From Snuella sedimenti (GTDB lineage: Bacteria; Bacteroidota; Bacteroidia; Flavobacteriales; Flavobacteriaceae): 64,000 nucleotides of DNA. The stretch lies in the NCBI RefSeq assembly GCF_016428595.1, contig NZ_JAELVQ010000001.1, positions 62,001-126,000 on the forward strand. The letters run 5' to 3'. Shown one piece after another: positions 28,336 to 35,321 of the stretch; position 1 is the first letter of the stretch, and every line of letters starts with the position of its first letter. The position numbers and the translations under genes are program-made. Under the pieces are notes generated by a model that searched no databases, was not told where the DNA came from, and saw only the letters and a list, made by a program, of their open reading frames with translations.

Positions 28336-28400
28336 GCTTGTGCATAACTCGTTATATCTTTATATATTATACTGTTTATCGGTTTCTAATTCCGGATAAA
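28336..28400. repeat. 65-bp repeat, copy 1 (head segment)
   Basis: It differs from 34811-34875 at one position. It begins GCTTGTGCATAACTCG, an attC-end-like sequence (GTTATGC on the minus strand), just upstream of the cassette gene at 27599-28246. Its partner tail segment is at 29445-29495. Confidence 0.85.
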
Positions 28401-28542
28401 CCAAATAGTTATTAAGTATATTAAATTTTATTTAATTTGATCTTTTCAGTTTATATAAAGTGTTTAACCAAATATACGTAAAAACCATTTTTTAAATATA
28501 CTAATTCTTACAAGTATAGCATGTTTAGTAATTATCAGATAT

Positions 28543-28674
28543 TCATGGTGTTTTATTTGAGTTAAGATTATCATTAGCCATCATAGATTTCAAGGCTATA
28601 TCCAGAGGACTCTCCATTTTTAATAAATCTTTCTTCGTAACATCCATGTCTGGTCCTACCGACCACACGAACAC
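28543..28674 (-). pseudogene. Possible gene remnant, 43 residues
   Basis: A frame from GTG at 28674 to TGA at 28543 encodes VFVWSVGPDMDVTKK...SNKTP, which looks protein-like (MDVTKKDLLKMESPLDIALKSM) but is far too short for a whole domain and has a TAA directly before the GTG. It overlaps a degenerate copy of the R1/R2 hairpin. A C-terminal scrap of a lost gene is most likely. Confidence 0.35.
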
Positions 28675-28694
28675 TTAATTATAAGCAACAATTT

Positions 28695-29318
28695 TTATTT
28701 GAATTCCATTTCAAAAGTCCAATAATGTTTAATATCAAACTTTTTTACCCAATTCTCTATATCCATACCACTTAATCCAACATCACAGTATGATAAAGTA
28801 CCATCCTTTCTGTCGTATGGTTGAATATAAGCTAGTAAATAAAACTTTTCGTTATATCTTATATCCAATTTACTTTCTGAGGCAATATTTCTCAAACTAT
28901 ACTTATTTTTCAAGTCCAATACTTTATATTCTCTTGGTAAAGAAAACCTTGGAAATATAAATTCCATTTTTAAAGTAGTATTGTCTATTTGTTTAGCAAG
29001 AACAGTGATTTCTAGAATTGTATCTTTTACTTTTTTTAACTCATCATAATACATTTCTGCACTATCAAATACCAAAGTATCAGTTACAATATTACCATCT
29101 AAAAATTCTTTTGCGGTTATTTTATAAGTTTTATTTTTAAAATCATTTCCGATAAACTTTAGCTTTTGGTATTTAATCCCTTGGAAACCAAAAATATTTT
29201 GAATGTCATATTCATCCAATTGATGTATGGAGGTTATTTTTAAATCAGTATCTGTATTTTGTCCAAATGAAACAATTGACAATCCAAAAATTAATAATGA
29301 TAGAATACTTTTATTCAT
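28695..29318 (-). CDS. Secreted hypothetical protein, cassette-like
   Basis: 207 residues with an N-terminal signal peptide (KSILSLLIFGLSIVSFGQ). The mature region is rich in beta strands (YQKLKFIGNDFKNKTYKITAKEF; LKMEFIFPRFSLPREYKV) and has no family I recognise. It is followed by a hairpin (GTGTTC, GTGTGGTC...GGACCA) of the kind that ends the R1 and R2 repeats. The gene lies between the head and tail halves of the split repeat whose other copy (34811-34969) holds no gene. Confidence 0.6.
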   Translation of the reverse strand: MNKSILSLLIFGLSIVSFGQNTDTDLKITSIHQLDEYDIQNIFGFQGIKYQKLKFIGNDFKNKTYKITAKEFLDGNIVTDTLVFDSAEMYYDELKKVKDTILEITVLAKQIDNTTLKMEFIFPRFSLPREYKVLDLKNKYSLRNIASESKLDIRYNEKFYLLAYIQPYDRKDGTLSYCDVGLSGMDIENWVKKFDIKHYWTFEMEFK

Positions 29319-29444
29319 AATTTATTGTTCAAGTTTTTTGGTTTAACGTGTTTTTTTGTGAAATAGCCACCATCGATATTTATAAACGGACTATTATACT
29401 ATTTACACCTCTAATTAATTACTTATACGCAATCAGATACATAC

Positions 29445-29495
29445 ACAAAAACCTACAAATAGGTAATATATTATTTCAATTTAAAACAACAACAC
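29445..29495. repeat. 51-bp repeat, copy 1 (tail segment)
   Basis: It appears identical to 34919-34969. Together with 28336-28400 it frames a 1.04-kb interval carrying a gene; in the second copy the head and tail are only 43 bp apart. Confidence 0.85.
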
Positions 29496-30261
29496 ATTTA
29501 GGTCGGGTCAACCCCTATTTTTCAGTATAGCTGGAGGGAAGGCTACAATATCAGCACCATATTAGCCACCCCTTGCCTATTGCAATAACTGTTTACTTCG
29601 GGTATCGCTTTGTAAAAGGACCTTCTAAAAAAAATACACCCGAAGCGTAACTGAACGAATCTCGAACAAAACCCCTGCTTTTTCAGCCCGATGTGTCAAT
29701 AGCTATCAATAACTATCAATATGTGTCAATGTGTGTCATGTATTTGGATGCCTGGAGAGCAGGCTTTACTTTTAAACCTTAATACCCCCTTAATAATTTA
29801 TTGCATTTCTATCCTCCCGGCCTACCGATAAAAATCTTAAAAATCAAGGTAGCAGGGCGGGCATAAGGATGAAAATCTTGTTTGACCCCGAAGCAATGAG
29901 GGGGAGGTATTTTCATCCGTGGGTAGGGATACCGTAGTATTTTCTTAGATTTTTATCGTAAGCCTAGACTTTTTTGCTTACTTTTTTCGGCGATGGAAAA
30001 AAGTAAGACATTACATTCCTTTGTCATATCTGCCTTTCGTCTGAGCCTGTATCGAGCTTGTCGAGATGCCCAAGATAAACTGTGGCAGGTATCCACTTGA
30101 ACACAAGATTTTTAATCTAATAAACAAGGCAATCCCCATAGTAGGCTAATCAACCAAAACCGGTTCTGTCAACCCTTCGATCGATCCTGTATCGAGCTTG
30201 TCGAGATGCTCAGGACAGGCACGGTGTTCTTGTTTGGTCTTACAGACCACATGAACACTCC
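29496..30261. repeat. Gene-free stretch holding repeat R1
   Basis: Apart from a hairpin around 29590-29650 (TTACTTCGGGT / ACCCGAAGCGTAA), it is dominated by R1, from about 29719 to 30261. R1 starts with 10-bp units (ATCAAT or GTCAAT type, 29701-29740). It contains nested inverted arms (CGATAAAAATCT / AGATTTTTATCG, inside them GGATGAAAATC / ATTTTCATCC), two REP-like segments (GTATCGAGCTTGTCGAGATG near 30050 and 30190) and ends in a hairpin GTGTTC...GAACAC at 30224-30258. R2 at 32163-32606 is its homologue. Confidence 0.8.
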
Positions 30262-30732
30262 TTAGTTATTGTGCATAGTACTTTTATTTTTTTCATAAAT
30301 CCATTTAGTTCCATAAATACTTGCAATTCCGCCTATGACAGTTGCCCAACCAACAAATAACCAACTCCAAAGACAAAATACGAAGACTCCAAAAATTCCG
30401 AGTAAAGGGTCAATAGGGCGAGAAAAAAAGTGCTCGTTCAAAATCCAATATCTAAAGTTCAATTCCAATGTTATTAAATACCAACATAGCCAATGCGAAA
30501 GTAATCCAGTTAAAATTCCAACAAGAATATAATTCTGGTGGTTAAATCTGTTTTTCTTTTCAATTATATATTTTGCAAATAGTTTTCCTGCTATAAATCC
30601 CGAAATTCCAGAGTAGATATAGAAATATTTATAATCATTACTTATAGCTGTGTTAGAAATCCAAATTCCAACAATAATTCCGATTGTTGAGAAAAGTATT
30701 CCAAATAAAGTCGAGAAAGATTTGATTTTCAT
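30262..30732 (-). CDS. Small membrane protein, cassette-like
   Basis: 156 residues, about four hydrophobic helices (LFGILFSTIGIIVGIWIS; YIYSGISGFIAGKLFA; YILVGILTGLLSHWLCWY; FGVFVFCLWSWLFVGWATVIGG). The family is not recognised. The C-terminus STMHNN is encoded by attC-like core sequence, as in the 26838 gene. The start codon lies 19 nt after attC-like site B. R1 follows its stop directly. Confidence 0.6.
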   Translation of the reverse strand: MKIKSFSTLFGILFSTIGIIVGIWISNTAISNDYKYFYIYSGISGFIAGKLFAKYIIEKKNRFNHQNYILVGILTGLLSHWLCWYLITLELNFRYWILNEHFFSRPIDPLLGIFGVFVFCLWSWLFVGWATVIGGIASIYGTKWIYEKNKSTMHNN

Positions 30733-30750
30733 TTAAGCTCGGTTCGTATT

Positions 30751-30883
30751 ATGCACAACGGTTAGTGTATGGTGTCGTAAGGGATTGCGGGCTTCAAACC
30801 TATCAAGTTACCACCCAAAACTGATGCGGGTGATACCGCTCGAAAACCTTTGAAACCCTTATGCACTATACACATTGTTGTGC
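30751..30883 (-). repeat. attC-like palindrome B
   Basis: A 133-bp imperfect palindrome: GCACAACGGTTAGTGTATGG...CGTAAGGG pairs with CCCTTATGCACTATACAC...GTTGTGC. It sits between the stop of the 30905 gene and the start of the 30262 gene. The outer CACAACGGTT is shared with sites A, C and D. Confidence 0.65.
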
Positions 30884-30904
30884 TTTCGTGCTTTTTGTTA
30901 GTCA

Positions 30905-31708
30905 TCATATTATAGTCGCAATCCATGCTATAAATTTTGAAAAAGGAACTAATAATAATTGAGCCATTATTGTTCCAATCAACCTACTAAAAATCATAAG
31001 TCGGATTATTTTTCTAAATCCAATCTCGGAGAATTTACCTTCAATTACATCATCAGTCAATCCAGATAAATAAGGGTCGATAAATACGAACATTAAAATC
31101 GTTGCCAATCCATTAACAACTGCGGATAATGTACTTGAAGTCGTTCTTAAATCAGGCTCAATAAATCCTGCATATAAAGATGAAAGTACTCCAACAGTCA
31201 AGATTGCAACAGCAAGGATATTATAAATGAATATCTTAACCGGAAAACCTGTCCATAATGATTTATCAATCGAAAAGTTATTTTTATCAGGAAGTTTCAA
31301 CTCTTTCTTAAATTGACTTATTCCTGTCTTTGTAAATCCATGCAAAATCAGTCTTGGAACAGATTTGTGCAAACTAAAATTCTCAACCGAGTTTGATAAT
31401 ACTCTCTGAAATGTAGGTATCAATAATCCACCAATAATCGTGGCTATTGTTGTTGCAATTATTATTAATCTAATCTCTAATGTTCCTGGGTTAATTCCAT
31501 CATTTATGTTATTCTCAATCCATTTGGCTAATAGTGGTGCTTGAAAAGAATTTGAAGTCCTTGAAATTAACACCATAATATTAAATAAGGCAAAGGATAT
31601 CGCAATCTTTCTTGTCCTAATCCCGACAATCCGAACAGAATATGATAATGTACTTATCAAATGAATTATCAAGGTGAATATTAGAACAAAAATTATTTGT
31701 ATTGTCAT
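30905..31708 (-). CDS. Multi-pass membrane protein, cassette-like
   Basis: 267 residues with about six hydrophobic segments and an NSFQAPLLAKWIEN loop; it superficially recalls lipid II flippase/AmJ-like proteins (SRTSNSFQAPLLAKWIE and FVFIDPYLSGLTDDV), but the match is from memory and weak. No signal peptide cleavage site is seen. It lies between attC-like sites C and B, on the same strand as the other cassette genes. Confidence 0.65.
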   Translation of the reverse strand: MTIQIIFVLIFTLIIHLISTLSYSVRIVGIRTRKIAISFALFNIMVLISRTSNSFQAPLLAKWIENNINDGINPGTLEIRLIIIATTIATIIGGLLIPTFQRVLSNSVENFSLHKSVPRLILHGFTKTGISQFKKELKLPDKNNFSIDKSLWTGFPVKIFIYNILAVAILTVGVLSSLYAGFIEPDLRTTSSTLSAVVNGLATILMFVFIDPYLSGLTDDVIEGKFSEIGFRKIIRLMIFSRLIGTIMAQLLLVPFSKFIAWIATII

Positions 31709-31745
31709 TAACTTATTATTTTGTTACGCGGTCTCCCAGCATGAA

Positions 31746-31760
31746 GCACAACGGTTCGGC
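31746..31760 (-). repeat. attC-like half site C
   Basis: GCACAACGGTTCGGC, the conserved outer arm of sites A, B and D. The matching second arm is missing: the sequence changes at 31761 to the 3' end of a group II intron. Confidence 0.55.
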
Positions 31761-31834
31761 GTCGAGTAGACAAGGGGAGTTTCACCCCAAGCCTCTCACA
31801 GGACCGTACGTGATAGTCTCCCATCATACGGCTC
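31761..31834 (-). ncRNA. Group II intron 3' end (domains V and VI), truncated
   Basis: The minus strand reads GAGCCGTATGATGGGAGAC then TATCACGTACGGTCC (31834-31801): a 34-nt domain V with the AGC catalytic triad, a GAGA loop and a closing CGTACGG. It is followed by a domain VI-like hairpin (GGGG TGAAAC TCCCC) and ends CTACTCGAC at 31761. A 34-nt domain V is typical of bacterial class C introns. No intron-encoded reverse transcriptase or 5' GTGCG end is found nearby, so only the 3' part remains. Confidence 0.88.
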
Positions 31835-31938
31835 TTTTATACAAATCTATACACTTAATTTGAATATCCAACATACCAGTGATAAAACAGGCAAGGAAAT
31901 TGTTTCCGAACCCTGTCCAGCCATCTATAGCGGCTGTT

Positions 31939-32162
31939 TTAATTTTCTTCTATAATTTTTATTAAATCAGCAATAGTGTTTTTATGACTATTAAGAATGT
32001 TTTCCTTTCTAAAAACCTTTAACTCAATATCAGGTTTAACTCCTTGACACCTCATAAAATTCACTATTAATATTAATTAATCTTTGATTGGAATAGGTTG
32101 TATAAAAATCACTAATCGATTTTCCTAACATACCAGATAAAGTTCCTAGAGTATTTGTTCCT
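31939..32162 (-). pseudogene. Broken hypothetical gene fragment
   Basis: The frame GTNTLGTLSGMLGKSISDFY...INSEFYEVSRS ends in TAA near 32037, while a different frame continues the text as CQGVKPDIELKVFRKENILN...IIEEN to a stop at 31939. One frameshift near 32040 would join them. The 5' end is cut at the R2 edge. I do not recognise the protein. It was probably a cassette gene damaged when R2 arrived. Confidence 0.5.
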
Positions 32163-32606
32163 ATGTGTCAATGTGTGTCAATATGTGTCATGTATTTGGA
32201 TGCCTGGAGAGCAGGCTGTACTTTTACACCTTAATACCCCCTTAATAATTTATTGCATTTCTATCCTCCCGGCCTACCCATAAAAATCTTAAAAATCAAG
32301 GTAGCAGGAAGGAATGAGGATGAAAATCTTGTTTGACCCCGAAGCAACGAGGGGGAGGTATTTTCATCCATGGGTGGGGATACCGTAGTATTTTCTTAGA
32401 TTTTTAGCGTAAGCCTAGACTTTTTTTGCTTATTCGTCCTGAGCTCAGTCGAAAGGTTGCAGCAATGGCAAAAAGTAAGGGATCACATTCCTTTGTCGTA
32501 CCAACAGTAACCTTCCAATAGTAGGCTAATCAACCAAAACCGGTTCAGTCAACACGGTGTTCTTGTTTGGTCTTACAGACCACATGAACACTTAGTTATT
32601 GTGTGT
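32163..32606. repeat. Long repeat R2 (homologue of R1)
   Basis: Same orientation and order of parts as R1: 10-bp units ATGTGTCAAT/GTGTGTCAAT (32163-32192), GTGTCATGTATTTGGATGCC, the nested inverted arms around ATAAAAATCTTAAAAATC, and the end hairpin GTGTTC...GAACAC at 32557-32591. It differs from R1 by lacking the two REP segments and carrying a different one (CCTGAGCTCAGTCGAAAG near 32440). It ends next to the stop of the SEC-C gene. Confidence 0.85.
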
Positions 32607-32613
32607 AGTTATT

Positions 32614-33903
32614 TCACGCTTCGGACAGTAAAAACTTTCCTGTGAATTCGTTCATTGTTATTTCGTAATTTTCAATTTCTTTCAAGGTTTCCAGTAGAAT
32701 TTGTAACTCTCCATCTGCAATATTTTTCAGTTTCTTTTCCGATAAATCTTTATAATGAACAAAATGATTTACTAATTCATTATGAATTGTATTTTTTTGA
32801 ATTGGAACAACTAGAGATTGAAGCCTAATAATAGTTTGATTGATATATTCGATTAGATGTTTTGTGCTATTTATTGATTTCCAAAGTTTGATTTTTGAAT
32901 CTGGTTCGTTAATAAGTTCAGAACTATCATATAATGGTTTATATCCATTTGTCATAATCAGTTTGATTTTTGACTTCCAACTATCAATTAAGTGTGTTGG
33001 TAAAATGTCGGGATATTTTCTTGAAATTTTAGATAATAGCTTAATGTAAATATCATTTAGTTGGTCTAAATGAGATTGTGTAATTACTCTATTGTGTGCT
33101 TCTTCTCTTCTTATTAGATTAAGATTGTCAATCAAATTTTCAAAATCAGGTTTTTTATCAAATAGAGTTTTGAAATTTGGCCAATAAGTTGTGATTATTT
33201 TTTTTAGTTGCAGAATATATGTATATTCTATTAGCACATTTCCATCTGTTATTTCAAACCCAAATTGATTTTTGTAAGTGTCTTTAATACTTTTACCAAG
33301 CTTATTGTCAAGTGTTAAGTTCCACCAATCAGTACCATATTTTTTAGAAAGAACATCCTTAATAACTTCCCGAAATGTTATTTCAATTTCTGAAATTATT
33401 TTTTTAGCAATTCCAAGGCGATAATCATTTGTGTTTTCCTGAAAGATTGTTGATTTCATCCAATCGATAGAATTTCCTGTTCCAATCTGTTCAGCACTTT
33501 CTTTTGAGGATAGAGCATATAATAATTCAACATCATCTTTGTCGTAAGCTCTCGCAGCATAATATCTAAATCTAATTCCTTCGTACGGGTCATCTCTGAA
33601 AAATCCATTAAAGAATCCCATTATAGTTGCAATCTCTATTTTTATATCTGTTGAGTTCTCTTTATGCGGATAAAATTCACATACGAGTGAATCTTCATTC
33701 ATTAAGTTTATATCCTTGACTCTGATTTTTTGTTTAGAGCCATTCAGTTTGTCTAAATTTTCTAAACCAAGTTTTATGGTCTTAATTATATCTGTAAGTT
33801 TTATTTCTACAGGTTTTTCTGTTTGTGAAGTTTTAGATTTGCAACACTTTTTATATTTTAAACCACTTCCGCAATAACATTTTTCGTTTCTTCCTATTTT
33901 CAT
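32614..33903 (-). CDS. SEC-C zinc-finger protein with HEPN-like (Swt1-type) domain
   Basis: 429 residues. The N-terminal SEC-C metal motif is complete: C9, C11, C20 and C21 in NEKCYCGSGLKYKKCC. Mid-protein, around 225-292, is a helical region with LNLIRREEAH, where R265 and H270 give the RxxxxH spacing of HEPN domains such as those of Swt1/ApeA-type proteins; many such domains are ribonucleases in defence or toxin systems. The linking region (ESAEQIGTGNSIDWMKS) is unassigned. It sits between attC-like site D and R2. A defence role is inference only. Confidence 0.7.
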   Translation of the reverse strand: MKIGRNEKCYCGSGLKYKKCCKSKTSQTEKPVEIKLTDIIKTIKLGLENLDKLNGSKQKIRVKDINLMNEDSLVCEFYPHKENSTDIKIEIATIMGFFNGFFRDDPYEGIRFRYYAARAYDKDDVELLYALSSKESAEQIGTGNSIDWMKSTIFQENTNDYRLGIAKKIISEIEITFREVIKDVLSKKYGTDWWNLTLDNKLGKSIKDTYKNQFGFEITDGNVLIEYTYILQLKKIITTYWPNFKTLFDKKPDFENLIDNLNLIRREEAHNRVITQSHLDQLNDIYIKLLSKISRKYPDILPTHLIDSWKSKIKLIMTNGYKPLYDSSELINEPDSKIKLWKSINSTKHLIEYINQTIIRLQSLVVPIQKNTIHNELVNHFVHYKDLSEKKLKNIADGELQILLETLKEIENYEITMNEFTGKFLLSEA

Positions 33904-33924
33904 TTTGTCGGTTGGTCATAATTA

Positions 33925-34058
33925 CACACAACGGTTTGCGTATATGACTTGTGGCGGCTTTCGAAGCACTTTCCTGTCGGCTTGCAACAAACTTAATTAA
34001 AAGCACTAAGCTTGAATTTACCACTTTCTCCGCCATAAGTTATATACGCTGTTAGGCA
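33925..34058 (-). repeat. attC-like palindrome D
   Basis: A 134-bp imperfect palindrome: CACACAACGGTTTGCGTATATGAC and GTGGCGG pair with CCGCCATAAG and TTATATACGCTGTTAGGC. On the minus strand one end is GCCTAAC and its complement GTTAGGC, an exact match to the integron core RYYYAAC/GTTRRRY. It lies 11 nt from the stop of the SMI1 gene and 22 nt before the SEC-C gene start. Confidence 0.7.
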
Positions 34059-34068
34059 CTGGCTTTTT

Positions 34069-34791
34069 TCATTTCTTTCCACCAAAAAGTCTCGATAGAA
34101 AACTTTGTTTTACTCGTTTCTCAACTATCCAAATCGGTTCGTCTTTCGGTCTTATAATTTTTGTATTTGGTCCTGATTTTCCCCATGGAAATCCTGTTTT
34201 TATTGGTTTATCAGTCAAGTCTGCTACTAAAAACATTTCTGGCAATTCAACTTGTCCGTTTTCAAAGTCATAGTCCTTTTCATTTTTTTCCATTATTCCG
34301 ACTTTTTCTCTCCAAATTTCCATTACGGTCTTTTCGTGAATAATGTCTAAGGTGGATTGATTTCCTTTTTGTCCGAACTCGTCAACGTGTTTTATGAACT
34401 CAGCTAAATTCTCAGAGTGTTTTACAATTACGGCTGGGTCGTGGCACACATAATAAACTGAATTCCAATTTCCTTTTGAGTCAATATCTAAAATCCAAAA
34501 ATTCCCAAATCCGTCTCCTGCAAGTTGGATGGAATTTGGAAACATCTCTTCAAATCCAAAATGACCGAATGCATCAAATCGGACTTCTTCAAGTCCATAG
34601 AATTCAAAGCCTTTACTGAGTCGTAGTAATTCTTCGATTTCGATCGGTAAAGTATTATTTGGAAGTTTACTTTTTAGGTTTTCTATTTCGCTGTCTGTCA
34701 TTTCGTTCAACAATTCAACCTTATATAAATCTCCGTCTTCCGATTCGTATTGATTTGAGAGGATTGATTCTAATTGCTGTTTCGGTGTCAT
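34069..34791 (-). CDS. SMI1/KNR4 (SUKH) family protein, cassette-like
   Basis: 240 residues. The SUKH pattern is visible: EIENLKSKLPNNTLPIEIEELLRLSKGFEFYG, then FGNFWILDIDSKGNWNSVYYVCHDP with the conserved GDGFGN turn and a C-terminal AEFIKHVDEFG helix. In bacteria this fold is common in immunity proteins against contact-dependent toxins. No toxin is next to it here, so an orphan immunity gene is a reasonable inference. The C-terminus is basic (RVKQSFLSRLFGGKK). Confidence 0.85.
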   Translation of the reverse strand: MTPKQQLESILSNQYESEDGDLYKVELLNEMTDSEIENLKSKLPNNTLPIEIEELLRLSKGFEFYGLEEVRFDAFGHFGFEEMFPNSIQLAGDGFGNFWILDIDSKGNWNSVYYVCHDPAVIVKHSENLAEFIKHVDEFGQKGNQSTLDIIHEKTVMEIWREKVGIMEKNEKDYDFENGQVELPEMFLVADLTDKPIKTGFPWGKSGPNTKIIRPKDEPIWIVEKRVKQSFLSRLFGGKK

Positions 34792-34810
34792 TTCTTTTCG
34801 TGTTTTTTTA

Positions 34811-34969
34811 GCTTGTGCCTAACTCGTTATATCTTTATATATTATACTGTTTATCGGTTTCTAATTCCGGATAAAAGAACTTTTGTTCCCCAGCACAACT
34901 TACAGGTCTTAAATATATACAAAAACCTACAAATAGGTAATATATTATTTCAATTTAAAACAACAACAC
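34811..34969. repeat. Split repeat, copy 2 (head and tail close together)
   Basis: The head 34811-34875 differs from 28336-28400 at one base (GTGCCTAAC, an exact attC-like core here). The tail 34919-34969 is identical to 29445-29495. Only 43 bp separate head and tail, against 1,044 bp in copy 1. It lies upstream of the SMI1 gene, at the right end of the array. Confidence 0.85.
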
Positions 34970-34993
34970 GTCAAAAACCGGTCAACCGTATAG

Positions 34994-35149
34994 TTATAGC
35001 GTGGTTATAGCGTGCTTATAGCATGCAAACAGTACACATTAAGTAAGGAAAACGCATGTCTACAGAAAGCACCAAAAACAACACATGCTAATAAAAACAG
35101 CAGAAAGTGGCAAAAACAACAGAAATCAACAAAAACAGCAGAAACCTCC
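34994..35149. repeat. Two short tandem-repeat tracts in a gene-free spacer
   Basis: Three 11-bp units TTATAGCGTGG, TTATAGCGTGC and TTATAGCATGC occupy 34994-35026. Three 19-bp units beginning AAAAACARCAGAAA occupy 35093-35149, with a further half unit near 35303. Nothing coding is seen from 34970 to 35321. Confidence 0.85.
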
Positions 35150-35321
35150 TTAGAGAAACAGGCTTATCAACCACACCATAATAACAGCTTTCAGTGCCTT
35201 TTATTGAGGTTCCTGCCTTACTGAAATAAAATCAGCACCAGTCACAGGAATGACAACTACAAAGGTCACTCATAAGCCGGATTTCGTGGCATCCATTTCC
35301 AACAAAAACAACAGAAATCTC

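Noticed and set aside
29348-29530. 60-codon ORF over the tail repeat segment
   Set aside because: It runs through the repeat and does not resemble a protein.
34994-35149. CRISPR array
   Set aside because: Units are directly adjacent with no unique spacers, and no cas genes are present; no CRISPR was found in the window.
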